64,000 nucleotides of DNA from Croceivirga thetidis (GCF_012272815.1 NZ_JAAWWL010000002.1:712280-776279), one strand, 5' to 3'. Positions 47,129 through 56,517 are shown, numbered from the stretch's first letter. Notes: generated by a model not told the origin, from the sequence alone. Program-made: numbers and translations.

Positions 47129-48535
47129 TTAAATATGCAGCGGCCTATTGTCCGTTGCGGCTAATGCAGCTTCCTTAACCGCTTCAGCATAGGTCGGGTG
47201 TGCATGGCTCATTCTAGACATATCTTCTGCTGAAGCTCGAAACTCCATTGCCGTGACAGCTTCCGTAATCAAATCTGCGCAACGAGCTCCAATCATATGT
47301 ACGCCGAGAACTTCGTCCGTTTTGGCATCAGCCAGAATTTTCACAAAACCATCAATATCCATACTTGCCCTCGCCCTTCCCAATGCTCGCATTGGAAATT
47401 GACCTGACTTGTATTCTACTCCTGCTTCTTTCAATTCTTCCTCGGTTTTGCCAACGGCGGCAACTTCAGGCCAGGTATACACCACCCCTGGTATTAAATT
47501 GTAGTTGATATGTGGCTTCTGACCGGCTAAAATTTCAGCGACCATGGTACCTTCTTCCTCTGCTTTGTGCGCCAACATGGCACCGCGAATCACATCTCCA
47601 ATTGCATAAATATTGGATATACTGGTCTGTAAATGGTCATTTACTTCAACTCGACCCCGGTCATCAAGCTTAACGCCAGCAGCTTCAAGGTTCAATCCAT
47701 CAGTATACGGCCGTCTTCCAACTGACACCAAACAATAATCACCCTTGAATTCTACCTCCTGACCCTTTTTATCGTCTGCTTTGACGATGACTTCATTTCC
47801 TTTACGTTCAACAGACTTGACCTTATGTGAAAGGTTGAATTTTACCTTTTGTTTTTTCAACACCTTCATCAGTTCTTTTGAAAGCGCTCCATCCATTCCG
47901 GGTATAATACGGTCCATATATTCAACAACGGTCACTTCAGCTCCCAATCGTTTGTACACTTGGCCCAGCTCCAATCCAATTACGCCTCCACCAATGACTA
48001 TCATATGCTTTGGAATCTCAGGAAGTTTCAAGGCCTCAGTTGAAGTGATGATACGCTCTTTATCTATCTCGATAAATGGCAAGGTCGACGGTTTTGACCC
48101 AGTAGCTATAATGGTATGTTTCGCTTCAATGGTCTCTGATTTTCCCTTAGACTTTTTGATTTCTATATGGGTAGCATCGGTAAAGCTTCCTACACCTTCA
48201 AAAACATCAATTTTATTTTTATCCATCAAAAATTGAATTCCCTTGGTGGTTTGGTCTACTACCCCATCTTTACGGGCAATCATTTGCTTTAAATTGACTT
48301 TGACTTCACCTGGAATTTCAATACCATGTTCCTCAAAATGTTTGACCGCGTCTTCATAATGATGCGATGAATCCAACAAGGCCTTAGAAGGTATGCAGCC
48401 AACATTTAAACAAGTACCACCCAATGTGGCATACTTTTCAATTATGGCAGTTTTCATTCCCAACTGGGCACAACGAATTGCGGCCACATAGCCACCTGGT
48501 CCCGAGCCGATTACGGCTACATCATATTGACTCAT
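47129..48535 (-). CDS. lpdA: Dihydrolipoyl dehydrogenase (E3)
   Basis: FAD enzyme that re-oxidises dihydrolipoamide with NAD+ in the pyruvate and 2-oxoglutarate dehydrogenase complexes. 468 residues: FAD motif GSGPGGYVAAIRCAQLG (10-26), the redox disulfide C42-x4-C47 in GGTCLNVGCIPSK, the NAD-binding GGGVIGLELGQVYKRLG, the second FAD motif YAIGDVIRGAMLAHKAEEEG, and the C-terminal active-site HAHPTYAEAVKEAA with the base His and Glu. No E1 or E2 genes are near it. Confidence 0.96.
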   Translation of the reverse strand: MSQYDVAVIGSGPGGYVAAIRCAQLGMKTAIIEKYATLGGTCLNVGCIPSKALLDSSHHYEDAVKHFEEHGIEIPGEVKVNLKQMIARKDGVVDQTTKGIQFLMDKNKIDVFEGVGSFTDATHIEIKKSKGKSETIEAKHTIIATGSKPSTLPFIEIDKERIITSTEALKLPEIPKHMIVIGGGVIGLELGQVYKRLGAEVTVVEYMDRIIPGMDGALSKELMKVLKKQKVKFNLSHKVKSVERKGNEVIVKADDKKGQEVEFKGDYCLVSVGRRPYTDGLNLEAAGVKLDDRGRVEVNDHLQTSISNIYAIGDVIRGAMLAHKAEEEGTMVAEILAGQKPHINYNLIPGVVYTWPEVAAVGKTEEELKEAGVEYKSGQFPMRALGRARASMDIDGFVKILADAKTDEVLGVHMIGARCADLITEAVTAMEFRASAEDMSRMSHAHPTYAEAVKEAALAATDNRPLHI

Positions 48536-48609
48536 AAATCTTATGGATTTTTAAAATCGAATTGTGTTTAAAACAACATCAAAAATACGAATGTTTTAAG
48601 GAATAATCT

Positions 48610-49005
48610 TCACCCATTCATGGGCATTAATGGAAATCGAACCGCACTAAGATGGCCGGCCCACAACCCAGCTAGAAGCATCGCATTTGAACCGGACTCA
48701 AAGCTCAAGATGCCTTGAAAACCCTCACAATTCTCAAAAATCATGAATTTCGCCAGTATGAATAGGGATACAAAAATATGTGGTAAGATGCTTTTTCTGA
48801 CTACCATTAAAGACACAATAAAACCACTCACCCATGCAGAAGCAAAAAGAGAGGATTCCAATAATACAAGTTCAGTATTCGAAGCTGTACATAGGGAAAA
48901 ACCTTTAAAAAAAACGGATTTGGTTAGTGTTGTGTATAAGACCAAAATTAAAACTCCCATAACGGTTGCAGCCGAAATGAGAGTGGTATATAGTCGTCTG
49001 CTCAT
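48610..49005 (-). CDS. Small multi-pass membrane protein of unknown function
   Basis: 131 residues with three or four hydrophobic segments: about 8-27 (LISAATVMGVLILVLYTTL), 45-70 (VLLESSLFASAWVSGFIVSL), 74-90 (ILPHIFVSLFILAKFMIF) and 107-120. It carries two scattered cysteines (C38, C94). I do not recognise the family. It stands alone, transcribed like lpdA but 74 bp upstream of it, and 82 bp downstream of the Lrp gene. The call that this is a gene rests on its length, the hydrophobic pattern and lack of any competing frame. Confidence 0.6.
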   Translation of the reverse strand: MSRRLYTTLISAATVMGVLILVLYTTLTKSVFFKGFSLCTASNTELVLLESSLFASAWVSGFIVSLMVVRKSILPHIFVSLFILAKFMIFENCEGFQGILSFESGSNAMLLAGLWAGHLSAVRFPLMPMNG

Positions 49006-49087
49006 TTTTTGATTGGATTGATACCCTCCAAATTAGCAGTAATATGTCCTTAAGAGATGCCTTTTAACAGTAGATTAGGTTAAACTT

Positions 49088-49546
49088 TTACAAAAGTATT
49101 TGAGTGGTTTGTTTCACAGCATCTATTGAAAATGAGCTTTGTGTGCTACCAATCTGATCTATTGCAGTGAGCTTGCTAACCATAAATTCACGGTATGCCT
49201 TCATGTTTTCAACATTGATAACCAAGATATAGTCATAGTCCCCACTGATGTGGTGACACTCGGTAACCTCTACCAATTCCTGAATCTGTTTTTCAAATCG
49301 TTTGATATTATCTTTTGTATGTTGTATTAATCGCACATTACAAAAAACTGTGAAGTCCTTTTTGATTTTTGACTTATCCAAAATAGCTACATACCCCTCA
49401 ACTACACCTTCACGCTCTAATTTTCGTATTCGTTCATAAGTTGCAGTGGTAGAAAGATCAAGTTCAAGGGCGTAAGCCTTTGTGGTCTTTTTGCAATCTT
49501 TTTGCAGAAGATTTAGGAGCTTCTTGTCGATTTCATCCAAATCCAT
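49088..49546 (-). CDS. Lrp/AsnC family transcriptional regulator
   Basis: 152 residues: N-terminal winged helix (LDEIDKKLLNLLQKDCKKTT with the recognition part LSTTATYERIRKLEREGVVE, about 4-52) and a C-terminal RAM/ACT-like domain (about 65-140, with TECHHISGDYDYILVINVEN) that binds amino acids and forms the oligomer. It is divergently placed to a sulfur-amino-acid-type PLP enzyme and a transporter; Lrp-family proteins commonly control the neighbouring gene and respond to its substrate, so it is the likely regulator of that cassette. Confidence 0.93.
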   Translation of the reverse strand: MDLDEIDKKLLNLLQKDCKKTTKAYALELDLSTTATYERIRKLEREGVVEGYVAILDKSKIKKDFTVFCNVRLIQHTKDNIKRFEKQIQELVEVTECHHISGDYDYILVINVENMKAYREFMVSKLTAIDQIGSTQSSFSIDAVKQTTQILL

Positions 49547-49650
49547 AGGCAGTAATTTTTCTGTTAAGCTAGAATCAAACTACTAAATTTAGAACGTAAA
49601 TCTATTATTTAGTATTATCTAGATTATGCTTCTAAATATATACAATATGA

Positions 49651-49665
49651 TTGATTTTTAATCAA
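49651..49665. promoter_or_regulatory. Inverted repeat in the lrp / PLP-enzyme intergenic region
   Basis: TTGATT-TTT-AATCAA, two six-base arms around a three-base centre, 33 bp upstream of the plus-strand start at 49698 and 105 bp upstream of the lrp start. AT-rich palindromes of this size are typical Lrp/AsnC targets. In such an AT-rich gap chance cannot be excluded. Confidence 0.4.
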
Positions 49666-49697
49666 GTTAATTAGACTTTTGAATAAAAATCATCTCA

Positions 49698-50918
49698 ATG
49701 AAATCCAAAGCAGCACAACAATTACAGGACTTACATTATTTTGGGGAATTCGGTGGTGTAAACCCATCGATTTCTGATTCTTCCACTTACACCTTTCTAT
49801 CAGCCAAAACCATGTTCGATACTTTCGAAGGGAATACCGAAGGTTGTTACTTGTATAGCCGTCACTCCTCCCCTTCCAATTTATATTTGGGTGAGGCAAT
49901 GGCTGCATTGGAAAATACGGAATCGGCAAATGTTTATGCAAGTGGTATGGGTGCCATAACAGCAACCGTAATGCAATTGTGCGCTGCCAACCAACATATC
50001 GTTGCCAGTAGAACCATTTATGGTGGTACCTATGCCCTAATGAAGAACTTCCTTCCAAAGTTACATATCAATACAAGTTTTGTAGATATCACCAACCTTA
50101 AAAAAGTTGAAGCTGCAATCACAGAAACAACTAAAGTCCTTTACTGCGAATCAGTCAGTAATCCGCTTTTGGAAATAGCTGATATCGAAGGGCTATCGGC
50201 ATTAGCTAGGAAATATGGAATTGCTTTGGTGGTTGACAACACCTTCTCTCCCCTTACCATTAAACCAGCAGATTTGGGAGCGGATGTTGTGATACATAGT
50301 TTGACCAAATTTATTAACGGTACTAGTGATTGTGTGGCAGGAGCTGTTTGTGCCTCTACTGAATTTTGTTTGGCCTTGAAGGATGTTAATGATGGTGCGG
50401 GCATGCTTATGGGCAGTACCCTTGATAGCTTGCGTGCCTCTTCTATTCTTAAAAATATGCGCACACTACATATTCGAATGAAAAAACACAGTGAAAATGC
50501 ACAGTACTTAGCGGAGAAATTTGAGACTGATGGCCTTCGTGTTGTTTATCCTGGTCTAGAATCCCATCGTGGCCACAAGGACCTTAAGAGGCAAATGAAC
50601 GCTGAATATGGTTTTGGTGGTATGTTGACAATAGATGTTGGTTCATTGGAAAAAGCGAATTTATTGATGGAATCCATGCAAAAAGAGAACCTCGGGTACT
50701 TGGCGGTAAGTCTAGGATTTTACAAAACGCTATTCAGTGCTCCGGGCACTTCGACATCTTCAGAAATACCACTTGAAGAACAACAAGAGATGGGTTTGAC
50801 AGATGGCCTGATACGATTTTCAATTGGTCTGGATAACGATATTGAAAACACTTATTTAAGGATGCGGAAATGTATGGAGCAACTAGGCATTTTTGAAACT
50901 TTAGCGCTATCGGTCTAA
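49698..50918 (+). CDS. Trans-sulfuration family PLP enzyme (cystathionine/methionine lyase-like)
   Basis: 406 residues of the Cys/Met metabolism PLP-enzyme family: YSRHSSPSNLYLGEAMAALE, SGMGAITATVMQLC, VVDNTFSPLTIKPADLGADV, and the PLP-binding K204 in SLTKFINGTSDCVAGA. At the position of the catalytic cysteine of methionine gamma-lyase (Cys116 of the Pseudomonas enzyme, YGCT) this protein has glycine (Y108-G-G110-T), so a classical methionine gamma-lyase is doubtful and a cystathionine lyase or synthase or a related activity is equally likely. Divergent from lrp and 63 bp before an NhaC-family transporter. Confidence 0.85.
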   Translation: MKSKAAQQLQDLHYFGEFGGVNPSISDSSTYTFLSAKTMFDTFEGNTEGCYLYSRHSSPSNLYLGEAMAALENTESANVYASGMGAITATVMQLCAANQHIVASRTIYGGTYALMKNFLPKLHINTSFVDITNLKKVEAAITETTKVLYCESVSNPLLEIADIEGLSALARKYGIALVVDNTFSPLTIKPADLGADVVIHSLTKFINGTSDCVAGAVCASTEFCLALKDVNDGAGMLMGSTLDSLRASSILKNMRTLHIRMKKHSENAQYLAEKFETDGLRVVYPGLESHRGHKDLKRQMNAEYGFGGMLTIDVGSLEKANLLMESMQKENLGYLAVSLGFYKTLFSAPGTSTSSEIPLEEQQEMGLTDGLIRFSIGLDNDIENTYLRMRKCMEQLGIFETLALSV

Positions 50919-50981
50919 TTAATTTGGTTTGCAGATCAAGGGTATAAATTGTATTATTATCCTTAATCTAGTAACCAAACC

Positions 50982-52469
50982 ATGCCAGAAAACAAAAAGC
51001 CAAAATTTCGCGAAGAAGAAAACGTTGTCGAAAACGTTGAATTGAATATTTGGGAAGCCCTTATTCCTGTTTTCGCCCTTGTAGGCATGTTGGCCTATAA
51101 TGTTTACGTATTCGGCGATGATGCCTTGAGCGGCTCAAATCAATTCATTCTATTACTTGGTGGTGCGGTTGCTGCAATAGTTGGTTTCTTCAACAAGGTA
51201 TCCTACAAACAAATGTTGGCAGAAGTTGCCGAAAACGTTCGCTCAACAACTGGAGCTCTCCTAATCTTATTAATGGTTGGGGCACTTTCGGGTACTTGGC
51301 TGGTTAGTGGAATTATCCCTGCAATGATTTATTACGGCTTGCAAATATTAAATCCAACTATTTTTCTAGCGGCTTGTGTCATCATTTGTGCTATCATTTC
51401 AATTGCTACGGGAAGTAGCTGGACTACAGCGGCGACCGTGGGAATTGCACTAATTGGAATCGGTGAAGCTTTGGGGATTTCGCTGGGAATGACTGCTGGG
51501 GCAGTGCTATCAGGAGCTTATTTCGGAGACAAGCTTTCGCCCCTTAGTGATACAACCAATTTAGCACCGGCCATGGCAGGAGGCGAGTTGTTTTCACATA
51601 TAAGATATATGACCTTGACTACGGTGCCAACAATCACGGTAACCCTTTTAGTATTCATTATCCTCGGGTTTACAATTGAAACTTCTGGTGTAGCAGACAC
51701 TGATGCTATTTTAGCGAATATCGATGCGGCCTTCAATATAAACGGATGGCTATTTATAGTTCCGTTGGTAGTTATCTTTCTTATTGTTAAAAAGGCCCCT
51801 CCTCTAATGGCGTTGCTTATCGGAACATTGCTTGGCGGTGTTTTTGCACTGTTCTTTCAACCTGATATCGTTGCAAAGATTGGCGGTGGTGAAGCATTGG
51901 ATTTTGCTACAGGCTATAAGGGTATTTTGAATGCGATTACCGTCGACACCTCAATTGAAACTAGCGATGCTGCTCTGAACGATTTGTTTTCTTCAGGAGG
52001 TATGGCCGGAATGTTAGGCACCATTTGGTTGATTGTTTGCGCCATGGTTTTTGGAGGAATAATGGATGGTATTGGTGCATTACAACGCATTACAAAATCC
52101 TTGTTGAATCTTGCGAAAACCACCTTTGGATTGTTTGCCAGCACCGTTGGGAGCTGTCTGGCGCTAAACGTAACAGCCTCGGATCAATATTTGGCTATTG
52201 TGGTACCAGGAAAAATGTTCTCTAAAGCCTATGAGGAACGAGGGTTAGCTCCTGAGAATCTTAGTCGAACTTTAGAGGATTCCGGAACTGTCACCTCTGT
52301 GCTTGTTCCTTGGAATACTTGCGGTGCGTACCATTCAGGTGTATTGGGTGTTGGCGTTGGTGAGTATTTCCTATATGCAATTTTCAATTGGCTGAGTCCG
52401 TTTATGACTCTTCTTTTTGCTGCATTCAAAATTAAAATCAAGCAATTGGCCTTGCCAAATAATGCATAA
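50982..52469 (+). CDS. NhaC-family transporter (possible sulfur amino acid carrier)
   Basis: 495-residue membrane protein with about 11-12 helices. Family features: STTGALLILLMVGALSGTWL, IATGSSWTTAATVGIALIGI, LSGAYFGDKLSPLSDTTNLA, and the C-terminal DSGTVTSVLVPWNTCGAY. The NhaC group includes Na+/H+ antiporters but also carriers for organic solutes, among them MetT, proposed by comparative genomics as a methionine transporter. Next to a sulfur-type PLP enzyme and Lrp regulator, a sodium-coupled amino acid uptake role is a reasonable inference; plain Na+/H+ exchange remains possible. Confidence 0.88.
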   Translation: MPENKKPKFREEENVVENVELNIWEALIPVFALVGMLAYNVYVFGDDALSGSNQFILLLGGAVAAIVGFFNKVSYKQMLAEVAENVRSTTGALLILLMVGALSGTWLVSGIIPAMIYYGLQILNPTIFLAACVIICAIISIATGSSWTTAATVGIALIGIGEALGISLGMTAGAVLSGAYFGDKLSPLSDTTNLAPAMAGGELFSHIRYMTLTTVPTITVTLLVFIILGFTIETSGVADTDAILANIDAAFNINGWLFIVPLVVIFLIVKKAPPLMALLIGTLLGGVFALFFQPDIVAKIGGGEALDFATGYKGILNAITVDTSIETSDAALNDLFSSGGMAGMLGTIWLIVCAMVFGGIMDGIGALQRITKSLLNLAKTTFGLFASTVGSCLALNVTASDQYLAIVVPGKMFSKAYEERGLAPENLSRTLEDSGTVTSVLVPWNTCGAYHSGVLGVGVGEYFLYAIFNWLSPFMTLLFAAFKIKIKQLALPNNA

Positions 52470-52489
52470 AATGCATTGGGCTTTTTAGT

Positions 52490-52497
52490 AATTTTGC
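52490..52497 (+). promoter_or_regulatory. Putative -7 element (TAATTTTG) of tpx
   Basis: An exact TAnnTTTG match followed by CAC, 39 bp before the tpx start at 52537, in a 67-bp gap after the transporter gene. No -33 element at the right spacing is clear. It would drive the tpx-dgkA-ftsK-lolA-lptF-ribB run. Confidence 0.45.
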
Positions 52498-52536
52498 ACC
52501 TTCATTTACAATTATTTACTACAACAAAGAAAATAT

Positions 52537-53043
52537 ATGGCATCAGTTACTTTAGGGGGAACACCCGTTACAACATCAGGAGAATTACCTTCAAAAGGCA
52601 CTTCCGCACCAAACTTCGACCTCAAAAAGGTTGACCTATCACCAGCCAGTTTAGATGACTACAGCGGCCAGAAGGTCGTAATGAACATTTTTCCAAGTGT
52701 TGACACTGGTACTTGTGCTGCTTCAGTACGCCAATTCAACCAAGAAGCAGCTGAACTCGAAAACACTAAAGTCTTATGTATCTCTAGGGATTTACCTTTT
52801 GCCCAACAACGATTTTGTGGTGCTGAGGGCATTGAGAATGTAGAAATGTTATCAGACTTTGAATCGGGAAATTTTGGAAAGAGTTACGGATTGGAATTTG
52901 CCGATGGCCCTTTTAAGGGTTTACATTCAAGATGTATTGTAGTCCTTAATACCGAAGGAACGATTGTGCATACCGAGCAGGTAGCTGAAATTGCTGACGA
53001 ACCCAATTATAAAGCTGCGTTAGAAGCCTTAATGGATGCCTAA
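52537..53043 (+). CDS. tpx: Thiol peroxidase (Tpx, atypical 2-Cys peroxiredoxin)
   Basis: Reduces hydrogen peroxide and alkyl hydroperoxides using thioredoxin. 168 residues with the peroxidatic cysteine C60 in PSVDTGTCAASVRQFN and the resolving cysteine C94 in QQRFCGAEG, only one position from E. coli Tpx (61 and 95). The N-terminal VTLGGTPVTTSGELPSKGTS and the C-terminal EIADEPNYKAALEAL are standard. The 3' end overlaps dgkA by eight bases, so the two are translationally coupled. Confidence 0.97.
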   Translation: MASVTLGGTPVTTSGELPSKGTSAPNFDLKKVDLSPASLDDYSGQKVVMNIFPSVDTGTCAASVRQFNQEAAELENTKVLCISRDLPFAQQRFCGAEGIENVEMLSDFESGNFGKSYGLEFADGPFKGLHSRCIVVLNTEGTIVHTEQVAEIADEPNYKAALEALMDA

Positions 53044-53416
53044 GGAAACCTTGTTGCAAAATAGGATCAAGGGTGTAAAAGTTGCACTTAAAGGCGCACT
53101 TTTATTGGTAAAGACCGAGGCCAGTATTAAAGTGCAATTCGGCATCGCTATTTTAATGACCATTATAGGATTCGCTTTACAAATTTCGAATACCGAATGG
53201 ATGTTACAATTCTTTGCCATTGGTCTCGTTATGGGTATTGAGGGCGTGAACACTGCAATTGAAAAACTGGCTGACTTTGTGCACCCAGACCATCACGAAA
53301 AAATTGGTTTCCTAAAAGACATCTCGGCAGGTGCCGTAATGATTGTGAGCCTTGTTGCCGTGCTCATTGGCCTCATTATATACATTCCAAAAATAATGGC
53401 ACTAACAACTATTTAA
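53036..53416 (+). CDS. dgkA: Diacylglycerol kinase (undecaprenol kinase) family membrane protein
   Basis: 126 residues: a cytosolic start followed by three helices. The signature EGVNTAIEKLADFVHPDHHE and IGFLKDISAGAVMI contains the catalytic Glu/Asn pair (NTAIE) and the conserved Lys-Asp. The enzyme phosphorylates diacylglycerol or undecaprenol at the inner membrane and recycles lipid carriers. It starts inside the tpx 3' end and lies 39 bp before ftsK. Confidence 0.92.
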   Translation: MPKETLLQNRIKGVKVALKGALLLVKTEASIKVQFGIAILMTIIGFALQISNTEWMLQFFAIGLVMGIEGVNTAIEKLADFVHPDHHEKIGFLKDISAGAVMIVSLVAVLIGLIIYIPKIMALTTI

Positions 53417-53455
53417 GGACTGTAACCGTAAATTTAAAAACCAAGTAAACGCTAA

Positions 53456-55861
53456 ATGGCCAAGAAGCGCAGAACATCGAAAGCGAAAACAACTGCAAAG
53501 AAGAAATCTTCGGGTTTCACCTTTTCCAAACAAAATAAAATCATCTTTGGGAGTTTGCTCATTGTATTGAGCATAGCGCTTTTCTTTTCGTTCTTAAGCT
53601 ACTTTTTCACTTGGCAAGCTGATCAAAGCTTGCTTACCGAATTTTCCGATAGAAATGCCAATGCAAAAAATCTATTGAATAAATTCGGAGCAGCTGTCAG
53701 TCACTTTTTTATGTACAAAGGCTTTGGCTTAGCAGCTTTTGTCTTTCCACTATTATTGGCAATAACAGGTCTATACCTATTTCTTGGCCTTGATAGCAAA
53801 AAGTTATGGAGCAAATGGATATGGGGATTATTGGCAGTTATCATGATTTCCATTTCACTAGGCTTTTTCTTCTTCGAAAAACCGTTATTAGGCGGTGTCG
53901 TAGGTTATGAGATGAATGACTTTCTGCAAGACTATATTGGTAGGATAGGAATTTTTCTAGTCCTGATTTTTATGTTGGTCGTAGTTTCTGTTCGATTGTT
54001 TAATTTTTCTCCAGAAGCCATCGGAAATTATTTTCGCGAAGCAGGGATTAAAATACCGGAACGAAAACCTCGGCAAAAAAGAGAAAAGAAAACAGCTCAA
54101 ACTGTACTTTCTGAAGATAATCCAACAGTGGAATTTGATTTGGATAAGGCTCCTGACGGTCCAAGTCTGACCATAAATGATGCATATACCCATAAAAAAG
54201 ACATTCCGTCCGTCAATCCTGAAGCAGGTCTCGATGTAAACCTTCCTGAAATTGAAGAAGAACAAATTGCCTTAAAGGTTGAGGAGGTTGTTGAAGAAAA
54301 GGAGGTTACCGATATCAAAGCCGACAATTTGGTGAAGAAATACGGTTTCTATGACCCAAAACTTGATTTGGCCAAATACAAATTTCCACCTTTAAATCTT
54401 CTGGACCCCCACGGAGTTTCAGGTGGCATCACCATCAACCAAGAAGAATTAGAGGAGAACAAAAACAAAATTGTTTCTACACTTAAAAATTACAAGATTG
54501 GAATTTCGCAAATCAAAGCGACCATTGGGCCAACTGTAACGCTTTACGAAATTGTTCCTGAGGCCGGTATTCGAATTTCCAAAATCAAAAACTTAGAAGA
54601 CGATATTGCCCTTTCTTTAGCAGCATTGGGCATTCGAATTATAGCACCAATTCCAGGGAAAGGTACTGTCGGAATTGAAGTCCCAAATAAGAACGCAACA
54701 ATTGTTTCTATGCGTTCGGTAATTTCATCGAGCAAATTTCAAAAGGCAGAAATGCAATTGCCCATTGCATTCGGTAAGACCATCAGCAATGAGACTTTCG
54801 TGGTCGATTTAGCCAAAATGCCCCACTTGTTAATGGCTGGTGCAACAGGTCAAGGTAAATCGGTAGGTTTAAATGCGGTTATCACCTCCCTGCTCTACAA
54901 AAAACATCCTGCAGAAATCAAATTTGTACTCGTCGACCCTAAAAAGGTTGAATTGACACTTTACAATAAAATTGAACGGCATTTCTTGGCAAAACTTCCG
55001 GATTCTGAAGAAGCTATCATTACAGATAATACCAAGGTAATCAATACGCTGAACTCGCTCTGTATCGAAATGGACCAGCGATATGAATTATTGAAATTGG
55101 CAATGGTTCGAAATATAAAGGAATACAATGCCAAGTTTAGAAATCGAAAATTAAATCCAAATGATGGCCATAAGTTCCTGCCCTACATCATTCTAATCGT
55201 AGATGAGTTCGCCGATTTAATCATGACTGCAGGCAAAGAGGTTGAAGCACCTATTGCGCGGTTGGCACAATTGGCAAGGGCCATTGGTATCCACTTGATT
55301 ATTGCGACACAAAGACCGTCGGTCAATGTCATAACCGGAATAATTAAAGCTAATTTCCCGGCTCGGGTGGCATTTCGCGTAACTTCAAAAATTGATTCCA
55401 GAACCATTTTAGATTCACAAGGTGCTGATCAGTTAATCGGTCGAGGTGACATGTTGTTTACACAGGGCAACGATGTAATTCGACTGCAATGCGCATTTGT
55501 TGACACCCCTGAGGTTGCTAAGATTACAGAGTATATTGGTTCACAACGGGCGTATCCTGACGCACATTTATTACCAGAATATGTCGGTAGTGATGATTCT
55601 GGCACGGGAGTTGATTATGATATCTCGGATAGGGATTCAAAATTCCGTGAAGCTGCAGAAGTTGTAGTAATTGCACAACAGGGTTCGGCTTCCCTAATCC
55701 AACGAAAATTAAAATTAGGGTATAACCGTGCCGGTCGAATTATCGACCAGTTGGAAGCTGCAGGTATCGTCGGTCCCTTCGAAGGAAGTAAGGCCAGACA
55801 GGTTTTAGTACCAGATATGCACAGTTTAGAACTATTATTGCAAAACGAAACAAACACATAA
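53456..55861 (+). CDS. ftsK: DNA translocase FtsK/SpoIIIE
   Basis: 801 residues. Four N-terminal helices (about 25-200) anchor it at the division septum; a short charged linker (about 200-290, unlike the long E. coli linker); alpha/beta motor with Walker A GATGQGKSVGLNAVI (about 461-475) and Walker B YIILIVDEFADLIM (about 575-588); and a gamma winged helix (SLIQRKLKLGYNRAGRIIDQ, about 745-764) that recognises polar DNA sequences. It moves chromosome dimers toward dif. The stop overlaps the next ATG by one base (TAATG). Confidence 0.96.
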   Translation: MAKKRRTSKAKTTAKKKSSGFTFSKQNKIIFGSLLIVLSIALFFSFLSYFFTWQADQSLLTEFSDRNANAKNLLNKFGAAVSHFFMYKGFGLAAFVFPLLLAITGLYLFLGLDSKKLWSKWIWGLLAVIMISISLGFFFFEKPLLGGVVGYEMNDFLQDYIGRIGIFLVLIFMLVVVSVRLFNFSPEAIGNYFREAGIKIPERKPRQKREKKTAQTVLSEDNPTVEFDLDKAPDGPSLTINDAYTHKKDIPSVNPEAGLDVNLPEIEEEQIALKVEEVVEEKEVTDIKADNLVKKYGFYDPKLDLAKYKFPPLNLLDPHGVSGGITINQEELEENKNKIVSTLKNYKIGISQIKATIGPTVTLYEIVPEAGIRISKIKNLEDDIALSLAALGIRIIAPIPGKGTVGIEVPNKNATIVSMRSVISSSKFQKAEMQLPIAFGKTISNETFVVDLAKMPHLLMAGATGQGKSVGLNAVITSLLYKKHPAEIKFVLVDPKKVELTLYNKIERHFLAKLPDSEEAIITDNTKVINTLNSLCIEMDQRYELLKLAMVRNIKEYNAKFRNRKLNPNDGHKFLPYIILIVDEFADLIMTAGKEVEAPIARLAQLARAIGIHLIIATQRPSVNVITGIIKANFPARVAFRVTSKIDSRTILDSQGADQLIGRGDMLFTQGNDVIRLQCAFVDTPEVAKITEYIGSQRAYPDAHLLPEYVGSDDSGTGVDYDISDRDSKFREAAEVVVIAQQGSASLIQRKLKLGYNRAGRIIDQLEAAGIVGPFEGSKARQVLVPDMHSLELLLQNETNT

Positions 55862-56505
55862 TGAAAAAAGTACTTTTCTTTTTATCCATATTCACATTCG
55901 CATTCACTCTAAATGCGCAAAACTCAGAAAAGGCGAAAACGCTATTAGATGAAGTTTACACCAAGGTCGTTTCCTACGAGAACATCAAAATTGACTTTAC
56001 CTACTCCTTAGAAAACAGCGAGGCAGGAATTAAACAGGAAACCAATGGTAATGTCACATTGAAGGGGGATAACTACCTCGCTAATCTATTTGGTTCTACC
56101 CAACTTTTTGATGGAAAAAAATTATACACCATAGTGCCTGAAAATGAAGAAGTAACAATAGAAGATCAAATAGACAATGATGAAACCGTCACTCCTTCTA
56201 AAATGCTGACCTTTTATAAAACCGGTCATAATTATGCTTGGGATATCCTTCAAAATAGTAGTGGAAGGCAAATTCAGTTCATCAAATTATCCCCAATTGA
56301 TAGTAATACCGAGATTAAGTCAATCTTATTGGGTGTTGACACACAAACAAAACATATTCACAAGTTGATTGAAACCGGTAAAAATGGCACCAAAACGACC
56401 ATCACCGTTAATTCTTTCAAAACCAATCAACCCTTGTCAAAAAGCTTATTTACTTTTGACGAAGCCAAATACAAGAATGAAGGCTATTATATCATTAAGA
56501 ATTAA
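55861..56505 (+). CDS. lolA: Outer-membrane lipoprotein carrier protein LolA
   Basis: 214 residues with signal peptide MKKVLFFLSIFTFAFTLNAQ. The mature part has the LolA pattern: KAKTLLDEVYTKVVSYENIK, a beta-rich half-barrel, and LFDGKKLYTIVPENEE. It picks up lipoproteins released by LolCDE and carries them to the outer membrane. Its presence fits the many lipoproteins in this window. Start is one base inside the ftsK stop; the next gene begins 12 bp later. Confidence 0.92.
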   Translation: MKKVLFFLSIFTFAFTLNAQNSEKAKTLLDEVYTKVVSYENIKIDFTYSLENSEAGIKQETNGNVTLKGDNYLANLFGSTQLFDGKKLYTIVPENEEVTIEDQIDNDETVTPSKMLTFYKTGHNYAWDILQNSSGRQIQFIKLSPIDSNTEIKSILLGVDTQTKHIHKLIETGKNGTKTTITVNSFKTNQPLSKSLFTFDEAKYKNEGYYIIKN

Positions 56506-56517
56506 TGCATTCAGCAG

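Noticed and set aside
49698-50918. Methionine gamma-lyase as a firm call
   Set aside because: The diagnostic cysteine is glycine; only the family assignment is safe.
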